Below, piece after piece: positions 25,674 to 33,641 of a stretch of 64,000 bases of DNA. Origin of the DNA: Mucilaginibacter terrenus (GTDB taxonomy: Bacteria; Bacteroidota; Bacteroidia; Sphingobacteriales; Sphingobacteriaceae); assembly GCF_003432065.1 (NCBI RefSeq), contig NZ_QWDE01000002.1, positions 248,001 through 312,000 of the forward strand, written 5' to 3'. Every line of letters starts with the position of its first letter. The stretch's first letter is position 1. A program made the translations under genes and the position numbers. Under the pieces are notes generated by a model. That model did no database searches. It saw only the letters and a list, made by a program, of their open reading frames with translations, and was not told where the DNA came from.

Positions 25674-26591
25674 ATGCAGGGGTTAATAATTAGGTCGACA
25701 GGGAGCTGGTACCAGGTAAAAAGCGGTACAGACGTGATCGATTGCCGTATAAAGGGAAAGTTCCGTACAAAGGGTATTACTACTACCAACCCAATTGCGG
25801 TAGGGGATCTTGTTGACTTTGACATGGAGCCGGAACAAGGTACCGGGGTGATTACCAGGCTGTACCCACGTAAGAACTACATTATTCGGCGTTCGGTAAA
25901 CTTGTCTAAACAGGCGCAGATTATTGCTGCGAATTTGGATTTGGCCATATTGGTTGTAACGCTTGCTTCTCCCCGCACATCTCTCGGGTTTATAGACAGA
26001 TTTCTGGTAACAGCAGAAGCATATGACATTAGGGCTGCTTTAGTATTCAATAAGTTAGATCTTTTTAGTGAGGAAGGGCTGGAGATACTAGCTGATTACG
26101 AAAGCATTTACGAGGATATCGGCTACCCATGCTATGAGGTGTCCGCTCTGGCAGGTACCAACATTGATGAAGTACAGGCCATATTGAAAGATAAAGTGAC
26201 GCTCATTTCCGGGCACTCGGGTGTAGGGAAATCCAGCTTGATCAACCGCCTATTGCCTGATCTTGATCTGCGTACACACCAAATTTCAGAATGGAGCGAC
26301 AAAGGGATGCACACCACTACCTTTGCCGAGATGTTTGAACTGCCACAGGGCGGTTACCTGATAGACACACCCGGCATACGCGAGTTAGGGGTTATAGACA
26401 TTGAAAAACAGGAACTTAGCCATTTCTTTCCTGAGATGCGGGAGCGTATGAACCAGTGCCGGTTTAACAACTGCAGGCATATAAATGAACCCGGTTGCAT
26501 GGTTTTAGAAGCGGTTGAAGAGGGCGAAATAGCGCAATCACGGTACGATAGTTACCTGAGTATTTATCACGCAAACGAAACAAGAGCTTAA
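25674..26591 (+). CDS. rsgA: Ribosome small-subunit GTPase RsgA
   Basis: 305 residues. RsgA is a late 30S assembly checkpoint GTPase. The N-terminal OB fold (1-65, GSWYQVKSG) is followed by the circularly permuted GTPase: NKLD (G4) precedes GHSGVGKSSLIN (G1), then TTTFAEMF (G2) and DTPGIRELG (G3). A C-terminal zinc site is formed by CRFNNCRHINEPGC. It is divergent from the thr leader and starts a run with dtd (2 bp gap). Confidence 0.96.
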   Translation: MQGLIIRSTGSWYQVKSGTDVIDCRIKGKFRTKGITTTNPIAVGDLVDFDMEPEQGTGVITRLYPRKNYIIRRSVNLSKQAQIIAANLDLAILVVTLASPRTSLGFIDRFLVTAEAYDIRAALVFNKLDLFSEEGLEILADYESIYEDIGYPCYEVSALAGTNIDEVQAILKDKVTLISGHSGVGKSSLINRLLPDLDLRTHQISEWSDKGMHTTTFAEMFELPQGGYLIDTPGIRELGVIDIEKQELSHFFPEMRERMNQCRFNNCRHINEPGCMVLEAVEEGEIAQSRYDSYLSIYHANETRA

Positions 26592-26593
26592 TA

Positions 26594-27052
26594 ATGAGGG
26601 CAGTACTACAACGCGTTTCCGAAGCATCGTGCAGGGTGAATGGTGATGTTACAGGTGAAATAGACCATGGTTTCCTGGTATTGCTGGGTATAGAGGATGC
26701 CGATACAGAGGAAGACCTGCACTGGCTTGCTCAAAAGATAACAAGCATGCGGGTGTTTGGTGATGATAATGGCTTGATGAACAAAGCCTTAGCTGATGTA
26801 GACGGCAGTATATTGCTTATTTCTCAGTTCACGTTATTTGCGCAGACCAGGAAAGGTAATCGGCCATCTTTCATCCGTGCGGCCCGGCCGGAAAAAGCTA
26901 TTCCACTGTATGAGAAGATGATAGTTACTCTGGAAAGTCTAACAGGCAAGAAAATAGCAACCGGTATTTTTGGTGCAGATATGAAGATCAGCCTGGTGAA
27001 CGATGGACCCGTAACGATAATCATGGACACTAAAGACAGGGAAAATCACTGA
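26594..27052 (+). CDS. dtd: D-aminoacyl-tRNA deacylase
   Basis: 152 residues, family length. It hydrolyses D-amino acids from mischarged tRNA. MRAVLQRVSEASCRV is the standard start, SQFTLFA (77-83) carries the adenine-pocket signature, and NDGPVT (136-141) provides the Gly-cisPro chirality filter. It begins 2 bp after rsgA. Confidence 0.96.
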   Translation: MRAVLQRVSEASCRVNGDVTGEIDHGFLVLLGIEDADTEEDLHWLAQKITSMRVFGDDNGLMNKALADVDGSILLISQFTLFAQTRKGNRPSFIRAARPEKAIPLYEKMIVTLESLTGKKIATGIFGADMKISLVNDGPVTIIMDTKDRENH

Positions 27053-27139
27053 CCAAAACCTTCAATTTCCACACTTTTTTGGATGCAGAAAACGGATAAA
27101 AAATTTGATAGATCACCATTCGCTAATAACCACAGAAAT

Positions 27140-27466
27140 ATGACCATTAAGGAAGCTCAAGACCTGGTAGACGGCTGGATTAAAACAACAGGGGTTAGGT
27201 ACTTTAATGAGCTTACCAACACGGCCATGCTGATGGAAGAAGTTGGAGAGGTGGCGCGCATAATGGCCCGTCAATACGGTGAACAATCTTTCAAGCAGTC
27301 GGATAAAGAGGTGAATCTTGCAGATGAAATGGCCGATGTGCTTTTTGTGCTGATCTGCCTGGCAAATCAAACCGGTATCGACCTCACCCAAGCTCTTGAA
27401 AGTAACCTTGAGAAGAAGAGTATCCGCGACCTAGAACGACATAAAAGCAATACAAAATTACGTTGA
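27140..27466 (+). CDS. MazG-like nucleotide pyrophosphohydrolase
   Basis: 108 residues from ATG 27140 (MTIKEAQDLVDGWIKTTGVRYF). An earlier ATG at 27083 adds 19 poorly conserved residues and is less likely. The EEVGEVARI helix and the LADEMADVLFVLICLAN helix carry the ExxE..ExxD metal site of the all-alpha NTP pyrophosphatase fold, which cleaves NTPs to NMP and PPi. It follows rsgA-dtd on the same strand and may share their transcript. Confidence 0.88.
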   Translation: MTIKEAQDLVDGWIKTTGVRYFNELTNTAMLMEEVGEVARIMARQYGEQSFKQSDKEVNLADEMADVLFVLICLANQTGIDLTQALESNLEKKSIRDLERHKSNTKLR

Positions 27467-27548
27467 GCCAAATTTAATTCTTTTTGGTCGTTTATTATAA
27501 AATATAATTCTGTTTCATTCGTTCTCATCATAATTAAACCACACTATT

Positions 27549-28475
27549 ATGAGAACTTATCAAATATTCTTGGCAGCAGTTCTGACCTTAACCGCCTGCC
27601 ATAACACTCCATCTTCCAAAGCGGAGAAGGTAACTGATGTACAATTGGTTGCCCCGCCACCACCAGTTTCAGAGACAGAAGTAAATGAAAAAGCCAGAGC
27701 CGATGCTAATCAGGAAATCGTAGTTGAGGAACCCGTTGGTAATTCAGATGTCAGAGCTGTACAATCGTTTGCACCGCCGGTAGTTAAGCCAGATAAAGAG
27801 GACGTTGCCCGCAAGATTATTAAAGAAGGCGAGCTGAGCTTCGAGACCAAAGATGTAATCAAGACCCGAAAGCAACTACTAAATTCGTTAAAGCGCTTTA
27901 ACGGCTATGTAGAGCGCGATCAGGAAAGTGCGGGTACCGAGGGTGACCGTAAGGAATATCAGCTTTACATCCGGATACCGGCGGCAAACTTTGAAGCATT
28001 TTTAGACGGCGCCGCGAATACCGCCTATAAAATAGACAGCAAGAACATACGCGTCCACGATGTATCAACCGAATACATAGATACAAAGGCAAGGCTCGAC
28101 AACAAAAAAGTGCTGGAAGCGCGCTACCAGGAGCTGCTGAAGAAAGCTGTAAAAATTGCCGACATGCTGCAGATAGAAGATAAGCTGACGGAGATCCGCA
28201 GCGATATTGAATCGACACAGCAGCAACTTAACTTTATGCAGAAGCAAGTTGCATACAGTTCGCTAAATATCACTTTTTACACCCGGCAAGCTTCGCAGAT
28301 AGAGACCGCCCCAGGTTTCGGTAAACGAGTTCTTGCTTCACTTGGAGATGGATTATCAGGACTGGAAAACCTTTTGTTTGGCCTTATTTCCGCCTGGCCC
28401 TTGCTGCTGGTTGCAGCTATTGCGCTGGTGTTGATAAAACGCTGGAGAAGCCACAAGCGCGTAGTAGCAGAGTAA
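27549..28475 (+). CDS. DUF4349 lipoprotein with coiled coil
   Basis: 308 residues. Lipoprotein signal ending LTLTAC (Cys17), a Pro/Val-rich linker (to about 85), then the DUF4349 domain: IIKEGELSFETKDVIKTRKQLL, a coiled-coil hairpin around TEYIDTKARLDNKKVLEARYQELLK, and VAYSSLNITFYTR. A C-terminal membrane helix (about 272-293) ends in basic residues. The family has no settled function; the architecture suggests an envelope-spanning scaffold. Its stop lies 3 bp from the convergent comB-like stop. Confidence 0.85.
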   Translation: MRTYQIFLAAVLTLTACHNTPSSKAEKVTDVQLVAPPPPVSETEVNEKARADANQEIVVEEPVGNSDVRAVQSFAPPVVKPDKEDVARKIIKEGELSFETKDVIKTRKQLLNSLKRFNGYVERDQESAGTEGDRKEYQLYIRIPAANFEAFLDGAANTAYKIDSKNIRVHDVSTEYIDTKARLDNKKVLEARYQELLKKAVKIADMLQIEDKLTEIRSDIESTQQQLNFMQKQVAYSSLNITFYTRQASQIETAPGFGKRVLASLGDGLSGLENLLFGLISAWPLLLVAAIALVLIKRWRSHKRVVAE

Positions 28476-28478
28476 ATA

Positions 28479-29237
28479 TTATAGTTTTACCAACCTATCG
28501 CCATCCAGCACCGGGATGGCGGTAGTAAGGTCTACCTGCAGGCAAAAGGCAATATCTTTTTCTATGCCCAGTTTTTTAAGGCGTTCCCCGTGCGAGGTTT
28601 TGTTTAGATAGGCGGGTATATCGTTCTTTCCTAATTGAAACAGGTCATTAGCAGCAATGGCGGGATCATCCAATTTGTAATTACCGCTTTTTAACTGCTC
28701 TATAACGGCGCCTGCAAACAGGGTGTCTTCCAGGTTAAAGTTGTTCTTCCAGCCCGCGCAAACCAGCAGGATGTTCTCCTGCTGCGTTTTTAGCCAGTTA
28801 CAAAGTGAAGTAAGATTCAAAAACGACCCGATCACAATTCGTTTGGCACTGCGTGATAAATGCAAGGCATGTGTACCGTTAGTGGTAGTAAGCACCACCG
28901 TTTTACCGGAAACTTTCTCCGGCGTGTAAGAGAACGGAGAATTGCCGAAGTCAAAGCCGTCCACAACCTTTCCGTCGCGCTCTGCAGCCAGCAGGTAGCC
29001 GGCGCCCTTTTCACGATAGGCCGCGCATTCCTCCACTTCAGATACGGGGATTATCGCCTCTGCACCATTCTCAATGCCGTAGCAAATGGAAGATGTAGCA
29101 CGAAAGATATCTATCACCACTACAATGTAGTCCTTCACATTGTATAAGGGAATGAGCGATGGGGTGAGGCATACGTCGAGCCCCCTAACCCCTTGGAGGG
29201 GGGACTTTTGAAAATCTTGGATGGCAGTACTATTCAT
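28479..29237 (-). CDS. 2-phosphosulfolactate phosphatase family protein (ComB-like)
   Basis: 252 residues. VCLTPSLIPLYNVKDYIVVVIDIFRATSSICYG, LAAERDG, DFGNSPFSYT and TTTNGTHAL are hallmarks of the ComB family, which dephosphorylates 2-phosphosulfolactate in coenzyme M synthesis. Coenzyme M is not expected in this organism, so another phosphate ester is likely. The first 20 or so residues (including QKSPLQGVRG) are encoded by a GC-rich dispersed repeat and are not family sequence. ATG 29237 was chosen over TTG 29240. It follows gcvT after 33 bp. Confidence 0.85.
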   Translation of the reverse strand: MNSTAIQDFQKSPLQGVRGLDVCLTPSLIPLYNVKDYIVVVIDIFRATSSICYGIENGAEAIIPVSEVEECAAYREKGAGYLLAAERDGKVVDGFDFGNSPFSYTPEKVSGKTVVLTTTNGTHALHLSRSAKRIVIGSFLNLTSLCNWLKTQQENILLVCAGWKNNFNLEDTLFAGAVIEQLKSGNYKLDDPAIAANDLFQLGKNDIPAYLNKTSHGERLKKLGIEKDIAFCLQVDLTTAIPVLDGDRLVKL

Positions 29238-29272
29238 CAACTTATACTCCCCCTTCAGGGGGGCGGGGGGCT
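29177..29272. repeat. GC-rich composite repeat, copy B, overlapping comB-like N-terminus
   Basis: It has the same architecture as copy A at 22861-22974: CGAGCCCCCTAACCCCTTGG and then AGGGGGGACTTTTGAAAA at one end (29177-29214), an AT-rich centre containing the start codon, and CTCCCCCTTCAGGGGGGCGG followed by GGGGCTA (29247-29273) at the other end. The last bases form part of the gcvT stop codon. Confidence 0.65.
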
Positions 29273-30350
29273 ATTTATAAAATGGCGGTTTCACCACTTT
29301 TGCTTTCACTTTAGTATCGCGGATGCTGATGAATATCTCGCTGCCTTCTTTGGCAAACTCATTCTTAACATAACCAAGACCAATGGCCTTTTGCAGCGAC
29401 GGCGATTGCGTGCCCGATGTTACTCGACCGATTGTGTTACCTTCTGCATCAACAATTGGGTAGTCATGGCGTGGTATGCCGCGGTCTATCATCTCAAAGC
29501 CAACTAATTTTTGTTGTACACCAGCTTGCTTTTGCTGCTGCAAGGCTTCGGAGTTGGTGAACTCCTTGCTGAATTTGGTTACCCAACCTAAGCCTGCTTC
29601 TAATGGAGACGTTTTGTCATCAATGTCGTTACCATACAGGCAAAAACCCATTTCCAAACGTAAGGTGTCACGTGCGCCCAAACCTATTGGCTTTATACCA
29701 AATGGCTCGCCTGCTTTAAATATAGCGTCCCATATTTGTTCTGCATTAGCGTTGTCAAAATAGATCTCGAAACCGCCCGCGCCGGTGTAACCCGTTGCAG
29801 ATACGATGACATTGTCGACGCCGGCAAACGTGCCTTTTTTGAAGGTATAGTACTCCATAGATGCCAGGTCGATATCCGTAAGGCTTTGCAGCGCATCGGC
29901 AGCTTTAGGGCCTTGCACGGCCAGTAACGATGTACGGTCAGATATATCTTTCATATCCACCCCATCGGTATTGTATTTAGCTATCCAGTTCCAGTCCTTT
30001 TCAATGTTGGATGCGTTTACAACCAGCATATAGGTTTTCTCATCTATGCGGTATACCAGTAGGTCGTCTACAATGCCGCCGTCTTCGTTCGGCAGGCAGG
30101 AATACTGCACTTTACCATCGTAAAGCTTAGAGGCATCGTTGCTGGTCACCCTTTGTATTAGCGCCAGCGCGTTATCGCCCTTTAATATAAATTCGCCCAT
30201 GTGGCTTACGTCAAACACACCAACCGCTTTGCGTACGGTTTCGTGTTCGGCGTTAATTCCTGCATATTGTACGGGCATATTATAACCTGCAAATGGCACC
30301 ATTTTAGCGCCTAAACTGATGTGTACGTTAGAGAGAGCGGTATTCTTCAT
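29271..30350 (-). CDS. gcvT: Glycine cleavage system aminomethyltransferase T
   Basis: 359 residues. The T-protein moves the methylene of aminomethyl-lipoyl H-protein to tetrahydrofolate. [50 protein letters not shown] and [22 protein letters not shown] are the folate-binding family blocks; the C-terminal barrel contains [22 protein letters not shown]. No gcvH or gcvP lies nearby and no glycine riboswitch was found. It has its own -7 box. Confidence 0.97.
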   Translation of the reverse strand: MKNTALSNVHISLGAKMVPFAGYNMPVQYAGINAEHETVRKAVGVFDVSHMGEFILKGDNALALIQRVTSNDASKLYDGKVQYSCLPNEDGGIVDDLLVYRIDEKTYMLVVNASNIEKDWNWIAKYNTDGVDMKDISDRTSLLAVQGPKAADALQSLTDIDLASMEYYTFKKGTFAGVDNVIVSATGYTGAGGFEIYFDNANAEQIWDAIFKAGEPFGIKPIGLGARDTLRLEMGFCLYGNDIDDKTSPLEAGLGWVTKFSKEFTNSEALQQQKQAGVQQKLVGFEMIDRGIPRHDYPIVDAEGNTIGRVTSGTQSPSLQKAIGLGYVKNEFAKEGSEIFISIRDTKVKAKVVKPPFYK

Positions 30351-30367
30351 GAATGTATTTTAACGCC

Positions 30368-30376
30368 GCAAAAGTA
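30368..30376 (-). promoter_or_regulatory. -7 promoter box for gcvT
   Basis: Minus strand TACTTTTGC, a full TAnnTTTG match, 17 bp upstream of the gcvT ATG. No -33 TTG at a suitable distance. Confidence 0.55.
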
Positions 30377-30400
30377 GCAAATTAGTGCCAATTGCAGGCG

Positions 30401-31597
30401 TTAAATAACCGACTGGTAAAAAGCCACAAGGTCGCGGGTAACTTTGTTTACATCATGCTCCTGCTCTACCAGCTTTCGGGCGTTTTCGCCAATCTCACGG
30501 CAGTACCACTCGTCGGCTATGCAGCGTTTCAATGCATCATAAAATTCGCCGGCATTATTGGCTATAATAATGTTGTCGCCGTGGGCAAAGTTGATGCCTT
30601 CGGCCCCTATAGTGGTAGATATTATGCACTTTTTCATAGCCATCCCCTCAACAATCTTCACACGCATACCCCCGCCGGATAGCAAGGGCACAATCATGAT
30701 AGATTTGCTGTTCACAAATTCGAGGGCGTCATCTACCTCGCCCTGTATAAACACTTTATCGGGTACATCATATTCGTCAAAGTCTTCTGGAATGCTGTTG
30801 CCTGCCACGTAAAATTTTACCTTCAGGTCACCATCTACAATCTCTTTGTGAAAGTTCTCGATGAACCATTCTATGCCTTCGCGATTGGGTAGCCAGTCCA
30901 GCGATCCTAAAAAGAAAAGGCTGGGGCACTCTGTTTTGTCCGGCTCGGGCTGGTATTTACCCATGTCTACGCCTATAGGAACCACGCAAAGCGGGATTTC
31001 AGCACCGAATGACTCCATTGCGTTTTTGTCCTCGCCCGTAAATACAGCTATGCCGTCAAACTGATTAAGCAGCTCCAGTTCATACTTTTTAACACGCCTG
31101 GCCAGCAGATTAAGGTACCATTTTTTAAAAGGGTCGTTTTTTTGATGTGCGAGCCGGTGCCATACCTGGTGTTCTATATTGTGTGCCCGGTAAATAAGTT
31201 TGGCTGTGGTGTTTTTGCGGATGGCAGCTACATAAGGCCCTACAAAAAGGCCTTCCAGCTGCACAACATCGTAGTGGTTGTCTTTTATATTTTGCAGCAC
31301 CAGTTTTTCAAACCCGGCATCGTAATACTTATTGATATTATATGGGTTGCGGGTAAACAGGTTACTGAATACTTCAAGTACCGATATGTGGGTATCTATG
31401 CCGTATTCGGTATAGCTTATCTTGTTTAACAAGTCGTCGCGCTCGTGCTGCCTGCCGGAATGCTTTTTTACATTGATAGAAATAAGCGAAACTTCATGCC
31501 CCATGCTCACCAGGCCCTTTATGGTGTTACCCACCACAATAGGGTAGCCTCCATTCTGCGGGAACGGTACGCGGTGTGTTAAAATGAGGATCCTCAA
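30401..31597 (-). CDS. Glycosyltransferase, GT-B fold (group 1 / GT4 type)
   Basis: 398 residues from TTG 31597, the only start before ILILTHRVPFPQNGGYPIV. The N-terminal domain ends in YRAHNIEHQVWHRLA; the C-terminal nucleotide-sugar domain has FLGSLDWLPNREGIEWF and PLLSGGGMRVKIVEGMAMKKCIISTTIGAEG, the typical E-x7-E region. It probably builds cell-surface polysaccharide; donor and acceptor are unknown. A strong promoter lies just upstream. Confidence 0.92.
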   Translation of the reverse strand: MRILILTHRVPFPQNGGYPIVVGNTIKGLVSMGHEVSLISINVKKHSGRQHERDDLLNKISYTEYGIDTHISVLEVFSNLFTRNPYNINKYYDAGFEKLVLQNIKDNHYDVVQLEGLFVGPYVAAIRKNTTAKLIYRAHNIEHQVWHRLAHQKNDPFKKWYLNLLARRVKKYELELLNQFDGIAVFTGEDKNAMESFGAEIPLCVVPIGVDMGKYQPEPDKTECPSLFFLGSLDWLPNREGIEWFIENFHKEIVDGDLKVKFYVAGNSIPEDFDEYDVPDKVFIQGEVDDALEFVNSKSIMIVPLLSGGGMRVKIVEGMAMKKCIISTTIGAEGINFAHGDNIIIANNAGEFYDALKRCIADEWYCREIGENARKLVEQEHDVNKVTRDLVAFYQSVI

Positions 31598-31621
31598 GGT
31601 GGGTCGGCAATTGGTTCAGTC

Positions 31622-31651
31622 CAAATTTATCAATCCCTTTAGAGTTGGCAA
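31622..31651 (-). promoter_or_regulatory. Promoter of the glycosyltransferase gene
   Basis: On the minus strand TTG (31649-31651), a spacer of 19, and TAAATTTG (31622-31629): both halves of the Bacteroidota consensus at the expected distance. The start codon TTG 31597 is 24 bp downstream. Confidence 0.75.
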
Positions 31652-31659
31652 AGCCGTAA

Positions 31660-32256
31660 CTAAAAAATAGTTAGCTGAGGATCGGTAACGCGGAAAGTTT
31701 TACGATGATATGGCGTATGGCCTTTAGCCATTACAGTTTTGCGGTGATCTATAGTAGGGTAACCTTTGTTGCTGTGCCAGTTGTACTCCGGGTGCTCGGC
31801 AGCAATCTGCTTCATATAATCGTCGCGGTAAGTTTTGGCCAGTATAGATGCCGCTGCTATGCTAAAGTACTTACCGTCGCCCTCTACAATGCAGGCATGC
31901 GGCGTAGTGCCGTATTTGTTGAAACGGTTGCCGTCTATTATCAGGAACTGTGGGGTAAGGTGCAGTTTTTCTATAGCGCGGTGCATGGCAAGAAAGGATG
32001 CATTAAGAATGTTGATACGGTCAATCTCCTCATTATCGCACCATGCTACGGCATGAGCAACGGCATTCTGCTCAATTTCTATTCTTAACTGGTAACGCAC
32101 TTCTTCGTTCAGCTGCTTGGAATCGTTAAGCAGGTGGTGATCAAAATCATCCGGCAGTATGACTGCAGCGGCGAAAACCGGCCCTGCAAGGCAGCCGCGC
32201 CCTGCCTCATCACATCCTGCTTCAATAAATTCGTGTTGGTACCTGGCTAATAACAT
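31660..32256 (-). CDS. rnhB: Ribonuclease HII
   Basis: 198 residues. RNase HII removes ribonucleotides and RNA primers from DNA. EAGCDEAGRGCLAGPVFAAAVIL holds the Asp16-Glu17 metal pair and the GRG motif, LIIDGNRF has the third Asp, and AASILAKTYRD the fourth region. The start at ATG 32256 is normal. A 7-of-8 match to the -7 box (GATATTTG) lies about 30 bp upstream. Confidence 0.96.
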   Translation of the reverse strand: MLLARYQHEFIEAGCDEAGRGCLAGPVFAAAVILPDDFDHHLLNDSKQLNEEVRYQLRIEIEQNAVAHAVAWCDNEEIDRINILNASFLAMHRAIEKLHLTPQFLIIDGNRFNKYGTTPHACIVEGDGKYFSIAAASILAKTYRDDYMKQIAAEHPEYNWHSNKGYPTIDHRKTVMAKGHTPYHRKTFRVTDPQLTIF

Positions 32257-32382
32257 CCCGCTCTATGCTCTCTCTTTTGGTGATACAAATATCCGCAATT
32301 ATGTAATCAGGTCATAACACCTGTTGAAAAATAAACTATAAGTTTAAAACCTTGTCAAACCTTGAAACACAACAAGTGTTTA

Positions 32383-32862
32383 ATGCATATGCGTGGAATA
32401 AAAGTGTTACTGGTTGGCGTACAGGTTTTAATAGCAGCAACGCTGTTTGCTCAAAAACCACCTCCGTTACCGCATGGTATGGTGTTTGGCATCAAGCCTG
32501 CCGGTATAGGGCCAACTAACGCTACTACCATTGAAAGCGACATGCAACGGAAGACACGCGTTACCGCTGCGCTTAGGGGCAGAATAATTAAAGTGACCAA
32601 ACCAAAGGGCGGATGGTTTGAGATGGATGGCGGTAACGGCCGTATAATACAGGCACACTTTAAAGATTACAACATCTTACTACCAACTGCCTTGCGTGGC
32701 CGCATTGTAATTATACAGGGTGTAGCGCTAAAGCAGTTTATTGCAGATGATCTGCAGCACTTTGCTGGCGATACCGTTTCCGGCAAAAAACAACATAAGG
32801 TAAATACCAGCGCCAGCCACCGCATTAATTTTGAGGTGACCGGTTTAATAGTGGATGAATAG
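32383..32862 (+). CDS. DUF4920-like exported protein lacking the usual cysteines
   Basis: 159 residues from ATG 32383; ATG 32389 and TTG 32362 are alternatives. A signal peptide ends at LFAQ. The body has RIIKVTKPKGGWFEMDGG and IQAHFKDYNILLPTALRGRIVIIQGVALKQ, the DUF4920 pattern as I recall it, but where the family usually has VCxxKGCW this protein reads VTKPKGGW, so both cysteines are replaced. It is periplasmic or lipid-associated. Its stop lies 6 bp from the convergent neighbour. Confidence 0.72.
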   Translation: MHMRGIKVLLVGVQVLIAATLFAQKPPPLPHGMVFGIKPAGIGPTNATTIESDMQRKTRVTAALRGRIIKVTKPKGGWFEMDGGNGRIIQAHFKDYNILLPTALRGRIVIIQGVALKQFIADDLQHFAGDTVSGKKQHKVNTSASHRINFEVTGLIVDE

Positions 32863-32868
32863 CCGCTA

Positions 32869-33546
32869 TTACTTGTTCATTAAAAACACCGGCTCCAGGT
32901 GCAGATGTGCTGTGAACAGATCTTTAACCTTTTGAGAGATCTCAGTCCGGCTTACGGTAGAAGCGTCGCGGCGACATTTCAGATGATGCTCGCGAGCAAT
33001 CTTCTCAGCAAGGTCACCGATGGTTTTCACCTTAAGTTCTTTTCCGAAGCGGCCAGCCAGCCTAAGCCCGGCAATTGATATCACCATACCTATAAACGCA
33101 ATTGTTGAGCTGATGAAGAACAATCCTAAGGAAGCTACCAACAGCAGTGCAAAGCTCCAGGTGATCCATGGTTTTGGCTGTAGCAGGTTCATGTGGAAAC
33201 CCAGATCGTTCTCGATATCGGCAACTACTTCAATGCGGTTATCTCTTGGAAAAAGCTCGCAAAGCTTTGTTTGCGGTTTAATCAGGTATTTTTCCGTTGG
33301 ATTTTTGGCGTTAATGGCGTTACGCAGTTTGTAAAATGCCTGCTGCGTAGTACAGCCGGTATGTGCCTGTTTCACTTTTGAGGTTACCAGCTCGCAAAGC
33401 GAATTGAAAGTGCTGATGTTCTTCAGCTCGGAATCTTCGAATTTGATATCGAAAGACGCCTCTATCTGGTGCAGTACGCCTTGTATATCGGCCGGGTCAA
33501 AATCGTTAAGATTAATAACCGGCGTTGTTTTTAAATTAAGCTTCAA
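32869..33546 (-). CDS. Membrane protein with degenerate acyl-carrier-like N-terminus
   Basis: 225 residues from TTG 33546. Residues 15-55 (DPADIQGVLHQIEASFDIKF and then EDSELKNISTFNSLCELV) look like helices II-IV of an acyl carrier protein, but the DSL phosphopantetheine site reads DPA, so no prosthetic group is expected. Two membrane helices lie around 125-165 (WSFALLLVASLGLFFISST, then IAFIGMVISIAGL). The C-terminal part KVKTIGDLAEKIARE again has an ACP-helix feel. Function unknown. Confidence 0.65.
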   Translation of the reverse strand: MKLNLKTTPVINLNDFDPADIQGVLHQIEASFDIKFEDSELKNISTFNSLCELVTSKVKQAHTGCTTQQAFYKLRNAINAKNPTEKYLIKPQTKLCELFPRDNRIEVVADIENDLGFHMNLLQPKPWITWSFALLLVASLGLFFISSTIAFIGMVISIAGLRLAGRFGKELKVKTIGDLAEKIAREHHLKCRRDASTVSRTEISQKVKDLFTAHLHLEPVFLMNK

Positions 33547-33641
33547 TTACGTTCAAACTAAGTTCAACCATGCTTTATTGCGCTAATTTATTGCGCAATA
33601 AAGCGGATAAATTTTAAACTCGCAAAAATTGAATTCAAAAA

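Noticed and set aside
25574..25825. Long minus-strand frame of which the thr leader peptide is the end
   Set aside because: Its upstream part is antisense to the conserved rsgA N-terminus and has no family likeness. Only the last 21 codons, from ATG 25573, make sense as a leader peptide.
30351..30400. Possible glycine riboswitch upstream of gcvT
   Set aside because: The space between promoter box and ATG is only about 17 bp; no aptamer can fit.
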